Shown one piece after another: positions 17,738 through 26,931 of a stretch of 36,752 nt of DNA. The notes below the pieces were generated by a model. That model worked only from the letters and a program-made list of their open reading frames with translations, had not been told where the DNA came from and did no database searches. The position numbers were made by a program, and so were the translations under genes. Numbering within the stretch: position 1 is the first letter of the stretch; the number at the start of each line of letters is the position of its first letter. The DNA comes from Cellulosimicrobium sp. CUA-896 (GTDB lineage: Bacteria; Actinomycetota; Actinomycetes; Actinomycetales; Cellulomonadaceae): NCBI RefSeq assembly GCF_001942335.1, contig NZ_MKKH01000028.1, forward strand, positions 1-36,752, read 5' to 3'.

Positions 17738-17769
17738 GGCGGACGGCGGTCCGCCGTGGTCCCAGGCTA
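17738..17769 (-). promoter_or_regulatory. Promoter and leader hairpin of EF-G2
   Basis: TAGCCT (17764-17769, minus) predicts a start near 17757 and a leader of about 44 nt. The first bases of that leader form a perfect 7-bp hairpin (17738-17744 with 17749-17755), followed by the ribosome site. Confidence 0.4.
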
Positions 17770-17807
17770 GTGAGGTGCGGGCCGTCCTGCCGAGTGCCGG
17801 AGGCGGT

Positions 17808-18667
17808 TCAGCACTGCTCGCGCACGTACGTCCCGTCGTCGGGGCCCACGAGGTCGCGGTCGCGCAGCACGGTGAGCGGTGCGCGGTCGTCGCGCGCGCA
17901 CACGGCGGCGAAGGGCGCGGGCAGGGCGTCGGTGTACTCGACCTGGAGCACGTGGTCGGCGTACACGTCCGTGTACGCCGCGCACTCGTCGTACGCGGCG
18001 CACTCCTCGGTCACCGCGAGGTCGAACCCGAGCTCGTCGTGCGCGAGCCCGGCGACCTCCGCGGCGTTCTTCTGCGCGACGGCGAGCCCGGCGTCGTGCG
18101 CGAGCTCGACGTACGCCGCGGCGAGCCGGAGCGCGCCCTCCTCGTCGATCCGGCCGGTGGCCGCGTCGTCGAAGCGGGTCCACGTGTCGAGGTTGTCGAT
18201 CTCGACCGCGTCGAACCCCGCGTCGGCGCAGCCGGTGACGACCGGGCCGAGGACCTCGAGGATGCCGGCCCGCTGCTGCGCGGTCGACGGGTCGAGCACG
18301 AGCTCGTCGGGCCAGTCCGGGTCGACGACGGGCTCGCCCGCGGCGTCGCGCAGCACGAGGTCCGGGTGGTCCTCGAGCCACCGTGAGCCCTCGCCCGGCT
18401 GGGTCTGGAAGCCGTTGACGTAGCAGACGGAGTAGGCACCCTCGGCGGCTCGGCCGTCGCGTCGCGCACGACGACGTCGAGCCCGCCGGGCACGTCGTAC
18501 GCGGCGCCCAGCTGGTAGTCGAACGTGCCGCTCGCGGGTGGGAGCCGGTACCCGCCGGCCACCGACGTCGCACCGCACCCGGCCAGCGCGGCGACGGCCG
18601 CGGCCGCCACCACGCCCGCCGCCGTCGCCGCGCCCGCCACCGTCGCCGCGCCCGCCCGGTGCCTCAC
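17808..18667 (-). CDS. Putative lipoprotein, endo-alpha-1,4-polygalactosaminidase (GH114)-like; one frameshift
   Basis: About 286 aa once repaired. The GTG at 18667 opens an alanine-rich signal peptide ending in the lipobox LAGC, then FDYQLGAAYDVPGGLDVVV. The frame shifts near 18450 and continues as AYSVCYVNGF. The core matches the TIM-barrel of the GH114/spherulin-4 group: DPSTAQQRAGILEVLGPVV, then GFDAVEIDNLDTW, where the acidic residues are the expected active site, then AQKNAAEV and a closing EEC/YDEC cysteine-rich stretch. The proteins hydrolyse galactosaminoglycan-type polymers in characterised members; the substrate here is unknown. It would act outside the cell. The start overlaps the MerR stop by GTGA, so the regulator gene is transcribed with it. 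Confidence 0.8.
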
Positions 18668-19478
18668 AGCACGCGGTCCGCGTAGACGCGCAGCGCGTCC
18701 CGCACGAACGTCGCGCCCTGCGCGCCGCCGTAGTTCCTCGCGAACCGCTCGTCGGCCACGTACATCTCGCCGAGCCCGACGACGTACTCCTTCACGGGCG
18801 TCGCGCCGGCTCCCGGGGTGCCGGGGATGCCCCCGAGCCACTCGACGTGCCGGCGCGCGAGGTCCTGCGCCTCGTCCGACGCCGGGTCGACACCCGCCTC
18901 CGCGGCCGCCGTCCAGTCGGCGTTGAGCCGCGCGACCTGGTCGGTGAAGCCCTGCTTGTGGGCGTCGGACAGGCCGCGCCACCAGGCGTCGCCGCGGGCG
19001 TACGCGTCGGCGCCCCAGCGCTCGGTGACCTCGGCCTCGTACCGCGTGTGGTCGAACCCGTCGAACATGTCGTCCGCCATGAGCTCGCCGCCTCCCTCCA
19101 TCGTGGTGATCGTGCGTTCGACCGACGCGATCTGCCGCGCCAGCCGCTGCCGCTCCGCGCGCAGCCACCCGAGGTGGGTGCGCAGCGCCCGCACCTGGGA
19201 GTCCTGCTCGCCAGTGCCCGACGACGTCCGGTCGCCCGGTCCGTCGAGCGCCTCCTTGATCGCAGGCAGCCCGAGGCCCAGGTCGCGCAGGAGGAGGATC
19301 CGCTGGAGCCGGACGAGCGCGTCGCGTCGTAGTGGCGGTAGCCGTTCGACGCCACGCGCGTCGGCGCGAGCAGCCCGACCGCGTCGTAGTGACGCAGCGT
19401 GCGGCTCGTGGTGCCGGCCAGCCGCGCGACCTCCTGGATGGACCAGTCGGCCGCACGGCCGGGTGTCGTGACCGCCAT
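18664..19478 (-). CDS. MerR family regulator with TipAS-type effector domain; one frameshift
   Basis: About 271 aa once repaired. The N-terminal MerR winged helix is WSIQEVARLAGTTSRTLRHY followed by GYRHYDA. One base is lost near 19325, and the frame continues LVRLQRILLLRDLGLGLPAI. A coiled-coil stretch (HLGWLRAERQRLARQIASVE) leads to the TipAS domain with YEAEVTERWGADAY and VEWLGGIPGTPG. TipA proteins bind thiopeptides or other drugs through this domain and activate transcription. ATG at 19478 has GGGGAGG upstream, and the promoter at 19527-19557 has the MerR 19-bp spacer with a dyad. The gene overlaps the GH114-like gene; the pair forms an operon. The drug ligand is unknown. Confidence 0.85.
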
Positions 19479-19526
19479 GACGTTCCTCCCCCGGGTGACC
19501 CGCTGCACGGAGCGGCAGCGATCGCC

Positions 19527-19557
19527 ACGCTAGGAGTTGACGCTACGTCAAGGTCAA
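19527..19557 (-). promoter_or_regulatory. MerR-type promoter with operator in a 19-bp spacer
   Basis: On the minus strand, -35 TTGACC (19552-19557) and -10 TAGCGT (19527-19532) are 19 bp apart. The spacer contains the perfect dyad TTGACG-TAG-CGTCAA (19537-19551). This over-long spacer with an internal dyad is the classic arrangement MerR proteins bind and twist, so autogenous control is likely. Confidence 0.75.
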
Positions 19558-19568
19558 CGGACGTCGGC

Positions 19569-20126
19569 CTACTCGCCCACCGAGCCGTCGATCGCCTCGC
19601 GGAGCAGGTCGGCGTGACCGTTGTGGCGCGCGTACTCCTCGATCATGTGCACGAGCACCCACCGCAGGTTCCACCGCTCGCCGGTGTGCCGGTCGCCGCG
19701 CGCGGTGGGCTGGTCGAGGCCGCCTGCGGCGAGCGCGGCGTCGAGGATCGCGTCCGACGCCGCGACGGCGCGGTCGAACAGCGTGCGCAGCTGCTCGGGG
19801 GTGTCGTGCGCGGCGCTCCGCCAGTCCCAGTCGTGGTCGGCCGACCAGTCGGCGGTGTCGAACGGCGCGAGGAACGGGCCGCCGGTGAGCACGACGGAGA
19901 ACCACTGCGACTCGACGTACGCGAGGTGCTTGAGCATGCCGCCGAGCGTCATCGTCGACGGCGGCAGGGTCGCGGCAAGCTCCGCCGCCCCGAGCCCTGC
20001 GGTCTTCCAGCGCATGGTGTCGCGGTGGAAGTCGAGGAAGCCGCGCAGTGTCGCGACCTCTCCGGCGGCGACAGGCGGGTCGGTGCGCGTGTCGACGGCC
20101 GGGCCGGTGTGAGGGTCGTTCGTCAC
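19569..20126 (-). CDS. DinB/DUF664 family protein (putative thiol-dependent transferase)
   Basis: 185 aa. It matches the DUF664 branch of DinB-fold proteins: TLRGFLDFHRDTMRWKTAGL at the first helix, STMTLGGMLKHLAYVESQWF with the first metal-ligand histidine, and VHMIEEYARHNGHADLLREA with the others. Members bind a divalent metal, and several actinobacterial ones use mycothiol, so a role in detoxifying electrophiles is plausible but not shown. GTG at 20126 is chosen because TACGGT stands 6 nt upstream and an extension of 13 codons has no support. It is transcribed alone, between the MerR promoter region and the MazG-like fragment. Confidence 0.85.
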   Translation of the reverse strand: MTNDPHTGPAVDTRTDPPVAAGEVATLRGFLDFHRDTMRWKTAGLGAAELAATLPPSTMTLGGMLKHLAYVESQWFSVVLTGGPFLAPFDTADWSADHDWDWRSAAHDTPEQLRTLFDRAVAASDAILDAALAAGGLDQPTARGDRHTGERWNLRWVLVHMIEEYARHNGHADLLREAIDGSVGE

Positions 20127-20132
20127 GACGCG

Positions 20133-20138
20133 ACCGTA
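20133..20138 (-). promoter_or_regulatory. -10 box TACGGT, leaderless start of DUF664 gene
   Basis: TACGGT on the minus strand lies 6 nt before the GTG at 20126. Confidence 0.5.
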
Positions 20139-20186
20139 CCGACACCGGGGCGCGCGGTCGACCACGACGTACGGCTGGCGTACGGC

Positions 20187-20399
20187 TCAGGTGAGGTCGG
20201 CCTCCCACGCGAGCCACTTGCGCCGCACGGCCGCCTCGACGTCGACGCCCTGCGACCGTGCGAGGAGCAGGAGGTGCGCGAGCACGTCGGCGACCTCGTC
20301 CGCGAGCGCCGGCCCGGCGTCGTCGTGCACCCGCCCGGTGAACCACCCGCCCCGACCAGGCGGCGCAGCCACGACGCCGAACCCGGGGTCGTGCGTCAC
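20187..20399 (-). CDS. MazG-like C-terminal fragment, small protein or remnant
   Basis: 70 aa from GTG at 20399. The second half, DEVADVLAHLLLLARSQGVD followed by EAAVRRKWLAWE, resembles the last two helices of MazG-type nucleoside triphosphate pyrophosphohydrolases, with the ExxD metal pair in EVAD. The preceding helix with the EExxE pair is missing; instead there is a short Gly/Pro-rich stretch. Without it the protein should not be catalytic. It follows the ABC permease stop by 53 bp. It may be a decayed gene, a gene scrambled by several lost bases, or a small partner protein. Confidence 0.45.
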   Translation of the reverse strand: MTHDPGFGVVAAPPGRGGWFTGRVHDDAGPALADEVADVLAHLLLLARSQGVDVEAAVRRKWLAWEADLT

Positions 20400-20452
20400 G
20401 GCAGCGCGCTGGTGGCGCAGAAGCCCGGGTTCGGCAGCTCCGGGAGGCGGGT

Positions 20453-21313
20453 TCAGACCGTGCGGCGCGTGCGGCGGATGCCGACCCAGACCCCGACGGC
20501 GCACGTGAGCGCCGCGGCGACGACACCCCACAGCACGGCGGGATCGGTGAAGGACCCCGCGAGGAGCGCGCGCTCGGCGTCGACGATGTACGTGAGCGGG
20601 TTGAACAGCGCCGCGGTCTGCATCCACGCCGGCCCGGCCTCGAGCGGCAGCATCATGCCGGAGAGGATGAGCAGCGGGAACAGCAGCGACTGCTGCACGC
20701 CCCAGAACAGCCACTCGCGGTTCTTCGCCGCGAGCGCGAGCGCGATGGACAGCGCGCCCACGCCGATGCCGAACAGGCCGAGGAGCGCCAGACCGGCGAT
20801 CAGGTGCAGCGGGTAGAGCGTGAACCCGAACGGCACGCAGACGACGGCGATGAGCAGTCCCTGCACGACGAGCGGCGCGAACTCCTTGAGCGCCCGACCG
20901 ACGAGGATCGCCGACCGGTCGAGCGGTGTCGCGAGCACCCGCTCGTAGGAGCCGGTCATCATCTCGTAGAGCAGGTTGGAGCCGCTCATGGACGTGCCGA
21001 AGAGGGAGATCATGACGATCACGCCGGGCACGAACCACTGCAGGGTCTCGGCCGTGCTCCCGCCCCCGCCGGGCGCTCCCCCGCCGAAGCCGCCGACGGC
21101 GCCCGTGAGGAGAGGCCCGAACAGCCCGAGGAAGATCAGCGGCTGGAGCAGGGAGAAGATCAGGGTGAAGGGGTCGCGCAGCACGAGCAGGATCTCGCGC
21201 GTGAACACGGCCCACGTGTCGGTGAGGAACTTCGACGCGCCGGACCGCAGCGCGACGTCGGCGCCGGGGCCCGAGTCGGCGACCCGTGCCGTGGTGGTGT
21301 CGGTCCTGGTCAT
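20453..21313 (-). CDS. ABC-2 type transporter permease (DrrB-like)
   Basis: 286 aa with about six hydrophobic helices. It is the membrane part of a drug- or lipid-export ABC system. After a short polar N-terminus comes the family segment FTREILLVLRDPFTLIFSLL with QPLIFLGLFGPLL. A Gly-rich loop follows, then SNLLYEMMTGSYERVLATPL, and the conserved closing segment with FNPLTYIVDAERALL. The ATG at 21313 shares one base with the ATPase stop (TGATG), so translation is coupled. DrrAB and related exporters give self-resistance to anthracyclines; the cargo here is not evident. Confidence 0.92.
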   Translation of the reverse strand: MTRTDTTTARVADSGPGADVALRSGASKFLTDTWAVFTREILLVLRDPFTLIFSLLQPLIFLGLFGPLLTGAVGGFGGGAPGGGGSTAETLQWFVPGVIVMISLFGTSMSGSNLLYEMMTGSYERVLATPLDRSAILVGRALKEFAPLVVQGLLIAVVCVPFGFTLYPLHLIAGLALLGLFGIGVGALSIALALAAKNREWLFWGVQQSLLFPLLILSGMMLPLEAGPAWMQTAALFNPLTYIVDAERALLAGSFTDPAVLWGVVAAALTCAVGVWVGIRRTRRTV

Positions 21314-22307
21314 CACGCCGCCTCCTCGCGCAGGCTCCGGCCGGTCAGGTTGAGGAACACGTCGTCGAGGCTCGCCTGCTTGAGCGCCGCCGAGCGCACG
21401 ACGAACCCGCCGACGCGCAGCGCCTCGATCGCCGCGGGCAGCCGGTCCGCGCCGTGCGTCGTGGAGATCCGGACGGCGAGCGCACCGTCGGGACCCGGGG
21501 TCAGCTCGACCTGCTCGACCTCGGCGGCGAGCGCCGCGCGGACCCGCGCCGCGTCGTCGGGCACGGCCTGGACGGCGCCGCCGCCCGGCGCGGCCACGAC
21601 GGTCAGGGTGATCACGTCGTCCGCGTGGTCGCGCTTGAGGGCGTCGGGCGTGGCGTCCGCGATGATCTCGCCGTGGTCGATGACGACCACGCGCTCGGCC
21701 ATGCTGTCGGCCTCGTCGAGGTAGTGCGTGGTGAGCACGATCGTCATGCCGTAGCGCTCGCGCATCGCCGCGATGTGCTCCCACAGGTTGGCGCGCGCGT
21801 GCGGGTCCAGGCCCGTCGTCGGCTCGTCGAGGAACAGCAGGGGCGGGTGGTTCATCAGGCCGAGCGCGACGTCGAGACGCCGCCGCTGGCCGCCGGACAG
21901 GGACTGGACGGTGCGCTTCTCCAGGCCGGCGAGGTCGAGGGCGTCGAGCAGGGTCGCCGCGCGGGACTCGTACTCCGTGGCGGGCAGTCCGTAGAACCGG
22001 CCCTGGTTGTGCAGCTCGTCGAGCACGCGGTAGGAGTACCCGCCGCCGTTGCCTGGCCGATGAAGCCGATGCGCGAGCGCACGTGCGCGGGGTGCCGCGC
22101 GACGTCGTACCCGGCGACCTCGGCGGTCCCCGCGGTCGGCTCGAGCAGGCTCGTGAGCATCCGCAGGGTCGTGGACTTGCCGGCCCCGTTGGGGCCGAGG
22201 AAGGCGACGAGCTCGCCTTCTCGGACGTCGACGTCGATGCCCTTGACGGCCTCGACGAGCTCCTTCTTGCGGTGGAAGGTCTTGGTCAGACCACGGGCTC
22301 GGATCAC
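21313..22307 (-). CDS. ABC transporter ATP-binding protein (DrrA-like), one frameshift
   Basis: About 331 aa once repaired. Walker A is LGPNGAGKSTT, the signature is SLSGGQRRRLDVALGL, Walker B is LLFLDEPTTGLDP and the H-loop is LTTHYLDEAD. A C-terminal accessory domain with ASLDDVFLNLTGRSLREE is typical of daunorubicin-type exporters. The frame changes near 22055, between GFIGQ and GNGGGYSYRVLDEL, consistent with one missing G. GTG at 22307 has AGAGGTG just upstream and yields the usual IRARGLTKTF start. TATGCT at 22418-22423 gives a leader of about 105 nt. It is divergent from the TetR gene, whose probable operators overlap this promoter. Confidence 0.92.
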
Positions 22308-22386
22308 CGGAACACCTCTCGTGCCGCGTCGCTGCAGGGGGACGGACGGGGTCGGCGGAGCGCGCACAGCCGCTCGCCGATGGTTC

Positions 22387-22431
22387 GTACGCTGTACCGG
22401 AATGCTCGGTCCACGCTAGCATACGGTGTAC
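22387..22431. promoter_or_regulatory. Divergent overlapping promoters with two TetR-type operators
   Basis: GTACGCTGTAC (22387-22397) and ATACGGTGTAC (22421-22431) are similar 11-mers of the GTAYRSYGTAC type, 34 bp apart. The -10 boxes for the two directions overlap: TATGCT on minus (22418-22423, ABC exporter) and TAGCAT on plus (22417-22422, TetR gene). A repressor here would shut both promoters. Confidence 0.6.
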
Positions 22432-22504
22432 GGAAAAGGGAGGCCTCGCGGCGGAGCCGTCACGCGGACGGCGACGACGACCGAGACCCGGGGAGGACAC
22501 GCAG

Positions 22505-23419
22505 GTGACGCACGACCGCACCCACGAGCACGCCGGCCCGACGGACGACCCTCACGCCGCGGCGCGCCCGGACGACGGCGAGCGACCCCGGGGGGTCGTC
22601 GCGGCGGCCGAGGCGGGCGTCGCCGGCGCGGTCGCCGCGGCCGAGCACGCGCGTGCGAACCTCGGCGAGGTCGTGCGCACGCCCGAGGTGACGCGCCGCC
22701 TCGCGCTGCTGTGGGACCCGCCCGCACCGGCGACGCGCGGGCGCAAGGCCCGGCTCACGCTCGACGACGTCGTCCGCGCCGGGACCGCCGTCGCACAGGA
22801 GGGCGGGCTCGACGCGCTGTCGATGCGGCGCGTCGCGACCGAGCTCGGCGTCGGCGCGATGTCCCTGTACACCTACGTCCCGGGACGCACCGAGCTCGTC
22901 GACCTCATGGTCGACCGCGCGTACGCCGAGTTCGACCTGCCGCACGCCGGCGACCCCTGGCGCCCGGCGCTCGCGCAGTACGCCCACGAGATGTGGCGCC
23001 TGTACCTGCGCCACCCGTGGATCCTCCAGACCAACATGTGGCGCGCGCCCCTCGCCCCGCACGTCCTCGACGCCCAGGAGGCCGGCCTGCGCACGATCGT
23101 CGACACCGGGCTGCCCGAGGTCCAGGTCGTGGAGATCCTCGGCCTCGTCGACAACTACGTCCAGGGCATGGCCCGCGCGAGCATCGCGGAGGCCGCCGAG
23201 CAGGACGCCACCGGCATGGGCACCGACGAGTACTGGACGACCATGAACAGCTTCTGGGAGGACTGGTTCGAGGTCGAGCGGTACCCCACGATGACGCGCG
23301 TCTACGTGGCGGGCGGTTTCGACGCCCCGCAGGGCCCGCTCGACGCGAGCCTGGAGCGCCTCCTCGACGCGATCGAGATGGCGATCGACCGGGCGGGCAG
23401 TACCGCGTCCACGGGCTGA
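22505..23419 (+). CDS. TetR/AcrR family regulator of the divergent ABC exporter
   Basis: 304 aa, longer than most TetR proteins because of about 70 acidic, Ala/His-rich residues before the DNA-binding domain. The helix-turn-helix is [20 protein letters not shown] then [19 protein letters not shown] and [18 protein letters not shown]. The C-terminal part ([35 protein letters not shown]) is the ligand and dimer domain seen in many actinobacterial regulators next to DrrAB exporters. GTG at 22505 follows GGGGAGGA. The gene starts from the shared control region at 22387-22431, so it likely represses itself and the exporter until the drug binds. Confidence 0.9.
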   Translation: MTHDRTHEHAGPTDDPHAAARPDDGERPRGVVAAAEAGVAGAVAAAEHARANLGEVVRTPEVTRRLALLWDPPAPATRGRKARLTLDDVVRAGTAVAQEGGLDALSMRRVATELGVGAMSLYTYVPGRTELVDLMVDRAYAEFDLPHAGDPWRPALAQYAHEMWRLYLRHPWILQTNMWRAPLAPHVLDAQEAGLRTIVDTGLPEVQVVEILGLVDNYVQGMARASIAEAAEQDATGMGTDEYWTTMNSFWEDWFEVERYPTMTRVYVAGGFDAPQGPLDASLERLLDAIEMAIDRAGSTASTG

Positions 23420-23463
23420 GCCCAGCGGCTGACGAGCGCGCGCCGCCCTGGCAGGATCGAGCC

Positions 23464-25145
23464 ATGGACCCCCGCGCCGGCACGCCCGCCCAGCCCAGCG
23501 ACCTCATCGACGTCGACGCCGTCGTCAGCGCCTACTACGACCTCGCCCCCGACGTGGACGACCCGGCGCAGAAGGTCGTCTTCGGCACGTCGGGCCACCG
23601 CGGCTCGAGCCTCGACCACGCCTTCAACGAGGCGCACATCGTCGCGATCACCGCCGCGATCGTCGAGTACCGGCGCTCGCAGGGCACCGACGGCCCGCTC
23701 TTCATCGGCCGCGACACCCATGCGCTGTCCCTCCCGGCGTGGCAGACGGCGCTCGAGGTCCTCGTCGCGGCGGGGGTCGAGACGTTCGTGGACGCGCGCG
23801 ACTCGTTCACGCCGACGCCCGCCGTCTCGCAGTCGATCCTGCTGCACAACGGCGCGGCGACCGCCGAGGGCGTGCGGACGTCAGGCCCCGGCCTCGCCGA
23901 CGGGATCGTCGTCACGCCGTCGCACAACCCGCCGCGCGACGGCGGGTTCAAGTACAACCCGCCGCACGGCGGCCCCGCCGGGTCGGACGCGACCGGGTGG
24001 ATCGCCGACCGCGCCAACGAGATCCTGCGCTCGGGGGTCTCGAGCGTGTGCCGCGTGCCGCTCGCCGAGGCGCTCGGCTCCGAGCACGTGCACCGCCACG
24101 ACTTCCTCACCACGTACGTCGACGACCTCGCGAACGTGCTCGACCTCGACGCGATCCGCGAGGCCGGCGTGCGCATCGGCGCCGACCCGCTCGGCGGCGC
24201 GTCCGTCGAGTACTGGGGCGAGATCGGTGAGCGGTACGGGCTCGACCTCACGGTCGTCAACCCGCAGGTCGACCCGCGCTGGTCGTTCATGACGCTCGAC
24301 TGGGACGGCAAGATCCGCATGGACTGCTCGTCGCCGTACGCGATGGCCTCGCTCGTCGAGCGCATGACGGGCGCGGGCGAGCAGGCGCCGTTCGACGTCG
24401 CGACAGGCAACGACGCCGACTCCGACCGCCACGGGATCGTCACGCCCGACGGCGGGCTCATGAACCCCAACCACTACCTCGCCGTGGCGATCGAGTACCT
24501 GTACGGCGGGGCCCGGGGCGGGTGGCGCGAGGACGCGGCGATCGGCAAGACGCTCGTGTCGTCCGCGCTGATCGACCGCGTCGCCGGCGGGCTCGGGCGC
24601 GGGCTCGTCGAGGTGCCCGTCGGGTTCAAGTGGTTCGTGCCCGGCCTGCTCGACGGGTCCGTCGGGTTCGGGGGCGAGGAGTCGGCCGGGGCGTCGTTCC
24701 TGCGCACCGACGGCCGCGTCTGGTCGACCGACAAGGACGGCCTGCTCCTCGCGCTCCTCGCGTCGGAGATCATCGCGACGACCGGCAAGTCGCCGTCGGA
24801 GCACCACCGCGCGCTCGTCGAGAGGTACGGCGAGTCCTGGTACGCCCGCGTCGACGCGCCCGCGACGCTCGAGCAGAAGGCGACGCTCGGCAAGCTCTCG
24901 CCCGAGCAGGTCACCGCGACCGAGCTCGCCGGCGAGCAGATCACCGCGAAGCTCACGACGCGCCGGGCAACGACGCCGCGATCGGCGGGCTCAAGGTGAC
25001 GACGCAGAACGCGTGGTTCGCGGCCCGGCCGTCGGGCACGGAGAACGTGTACAAGATCTACGCCGAGTCGTTCGTCTCGGAGCAGCACCTCGAGCAGGTG
25101 CAGGCCGAGGCGAAGGACGTCGTCTCGGCGGCGCTCGGCGGCTGA
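23464..25145 (+). CDS. pgm: Phosphoglucomutase (alpha-D-glucose phosphate-specific), one frameshift
   Basis: About 560 aa once repaired, the expected length. It interconverts glucose 1-phosphate and glucose 6-phosphate for glycogen, trehalose and cell-wall sugar synthesis. Early [10 protein letters not shown], then the phosphoserine loop [16 protein letters not shown], the metal loop [10 protein letters not shown], the sugar loop [10 protein letters not shown] and the phosphate-binding [12 protein letters not shown] near the end are all intact. The frame changes near 24965 between KLTT and [13 protein letters not shown]; one G missing after ACGACG explains it. Such a conserved enzyme is unlikely to be a real pseudogene. 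ATG at 23464 has CAGGAT 6 nt upstream and no ribosome site, hence possibly leaderless. The 3' end is followed by a strong hairpin. Confidence 0.95.
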
Positions 25146-25174
25146 GGCCGACCGGCCACGACCACGGCCCGCGT

Positions 25175-25214
25175 CGCCGAGATAGAGCCTGCGGTCGCGG
25201 GCTCTCTCTCGGCG
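25175..25214. terminator. Bidirectional terminator between pgm and GNAT gene
   Basis: A 15-bp stem with one mismatch (25175-25189 with 25200-25214) encloses a 10-nt loop and sits between two convergent genes, about 30 nt after pgm and 16 nt after the GNAT gene. Confidence 0.8.
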
Positions 25215-25230
25215 GGGCCTCGCGCCGGGC

Positions 25231-25530
25231 TCAGCCCTGCAGCAGGTCCTGGTACTCGCGGTGCCGCGCGACGTAGGCCTTGACGAACGGGCACAGCGCG
25301 ACGACGCGGCGTCCGGACTCCCGCACCTGGTCGAGCGCTCCGGCCACGAGCGCGGACCCGACGCCCTCGCCCTCGTAGGCGGGGTCGACCTCGGTGTGCG
25401 TGAACACGACCGCGCCGTCCTGGAGGGAGAACTCGGCGAAACCGGCGACGGTCCCGTCCGGCAGACGCCCCTCGAACCGGTCCTCCACCTCGACGACGTC
25501 GACCGTGCGCTCGTCCGTGTGCTCGCTCAT
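25231..25530 (-). CDS. Small GNAT-type N-acetyltransferase (YjdJ-like)
   Basis: 99 aa. It contains the short GNAT core: VVFTHTEVDPAYEGEGVGSA, where EGEGVGSAL is the acetyl-CoA pyrophosphate loop, then RRVVALCPFVKAYVARHREY with the conserved CPF and the terminal HxEY element typical of this small family. The substrate of these stand-alone enzymes is generally unknown. ATG at 25530 has GACGAT 6 nt upstream. The gene is divergent from the MFS gene, with only 45 bp between starts. Confidence 0.9.
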   Translation of the reverse strand: MSEHTDERTVDVVEVEDRFEGRLPDGTVAGFAEFSLQDGAVVFTHTEVDPAYEGEGVGSALVAGALDQVRESGRRVVALCPFVKAYVARHREYQDLLQG

Positions 25531-25575
25531 GCCGACATCGTCCCCGATCCGGCGGGCCGGTGCGACACTGTGGCC

Positions 25576-26910
25576 GTGGCGCACGACCCCTCCCGGTCCC
25601 CCGACGCACCGGAGGACGACGCACGCGGCGACGAGGCACCCCGCACCGACCTCACCGACGGGCACGGGACGGTCGCGGCCGGCGGGCCGGCGCCGTCGCG
25701 CAACCCCTACCGGGCGGTCCTCGCCGTGCCGGGGGCGTGGCGGTTCTCCGCCGCCGCGCTCGTCGCCCGCCTGCCCATGTCGATGGTGGGCATCGGGACG
25801 ATCCTCATGGTCCAGGGCATCTACGGCGAGTACGCGCTCGCGGGCCGCGTGGCCGCCGTGCTCGTCGTCGTGCAGGCGATCTGCTCGCCGCAGATCGCCC
25901 GGCTCGTGGACCGCCGTGGCCAGCGCGCGGTGATGCTGCCCCTGCTCGGCGCGACCGTGCTGGGGCTGGGCGGACTGGTGGCCTGCGCGACCGTCCGCGC
26001 ACCGGAGTGGACGCTGTACGCGACCGCCGTCGTCGCCGGCGCGACGCAGGGGTCGTACGGGTCGATGGTGCGCGCGCGCTGGACGCACGCGCTCGACGAC
26101 CCGCGCCGCCTGCACACCGCGTACTCGCTCGAGGCGGCGCTCGACGAGCTCGTGTTCGTCGTCGGCCCGGCGCTCGCGACCGTGCTCGCGACGCTGGTGG
26201 CGCCGTCCGCGGGGCTGGTCGTGCCGCTCGTCGCGGTGCTCACGGGCGGCCTGTGGTTCCTCTCGCAGCGGGCGACCGAGCCGCCGACGTTCACCGTCGA
26301 GCCCGGGGTGCGCACCCGGTCCGCGATCCGCGCGCCCGGCATGGTCGTGCTCGCGCTCGTGTTCGTCGCCATGGGCGTGGTGTTCGGCGGGACCGACGTC
26401 GCGACCGTCGCGTTCGCCGAGGACGAGGGAGCCCCCGCGGTGGCCGGGGTGATCCTCGGCGTCTTCGCGCTCGGGTCGTGCCTGTCCGGCCTGGCGTACG
26501 GCGCCCGGACGTGGGTGTCCCCGCTGTGGCGGCGGTTCGTCGTCGGGATCGTGGGGCTCGGCGCGGGCGTGAGCCTCTTCCTCGTCGTCACCTCGTTGCC
26601 CGTGCTCGCCGCCGTGATGTTCGTGACGGGGTTCGCGATCGCGCCGACGCTCATCAACGGCAACGGCCTCGTGCAGAACCTCGTGACGCCGCGCCAGCTC
26701 ACCGAGGGGCTGGCGTGGGTCGGCACCTCGCTCGGCGTCGGGGTGTCGATCGGGTCGTCGGTCGCGGGGGCGCGCATCGACGCGGACGGCGCGCACGCCG
26801 GTTTCGAGGTCGTCGTCGCGGCGGGGGTGCTCGCCGTCGTGCTCGCGCTCGTGTCGCTGCGCACCCTGCGCCGCCGCGCCGTCCGCCAGGACGTCCCGCC
26901 CGCGCCCTGA
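25576..26910 (+). CDS. MFS transporter
   Basis: 444 aa with about 12 hydrophobic helices after a polar N-terminus of about 45 residues. ARLVDRRGQRAVMLPLLGA is the conserved loop between helices 2 and 3. The C-terminal half contains FAIAPTLINGNGLVQNLVTP and an SSVAGARIDADG loop, common in actinobacterial drug or sugar efflux MFS proteins of unknown substrate. Two GTG codons (25570, 25576) could start it. I prefer 25576 because GACACT is 6 nt upstream. No regulator lies beside it; the convergent XRE gene ends 21 bp after it. Confidence 0.88.
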   Translation: MAHDPSRSPDAPEDDARGDEAPRTDLTDGHGTVAAGGPAPSRNPYRAVLAVPGAWRFSAAALVARLPMSMVGIGTILMVQGIYGEYALAGRVAAVLVVVQAICSPQIARLVDRRGQRAVMLPLLGATVLGLGGLVACATVRAPEWTLYATAVVAGATQGSYGSMVRARWTHALDDPRRLHTAYSLEAALDELVFVVGPALATVLATLVAPSAGLVVPLVAVLTGGLWFLSQRATEPPTFTVEPGVRTRSAIRAPGMVVLALVFVAMGVVFGGTDVATVAFAEDEGAPAVAGVILGVFALGSCLSGLAYGARTWVSPLWRRFVVGIVGLGAGVSLFLVVTSLPVLAAVMFVTGFAIAPTLINGNGLVQNLVTPRQLTEGLAWVGTSLGVGVSIGSSVAGARIDADGAHAGFEVVVAAGVLAVVLALVSLRTLRRRAVRQDVPPAP

Positions 26911-26931
26911 GGCCGGGCCGACGACGCGGCG

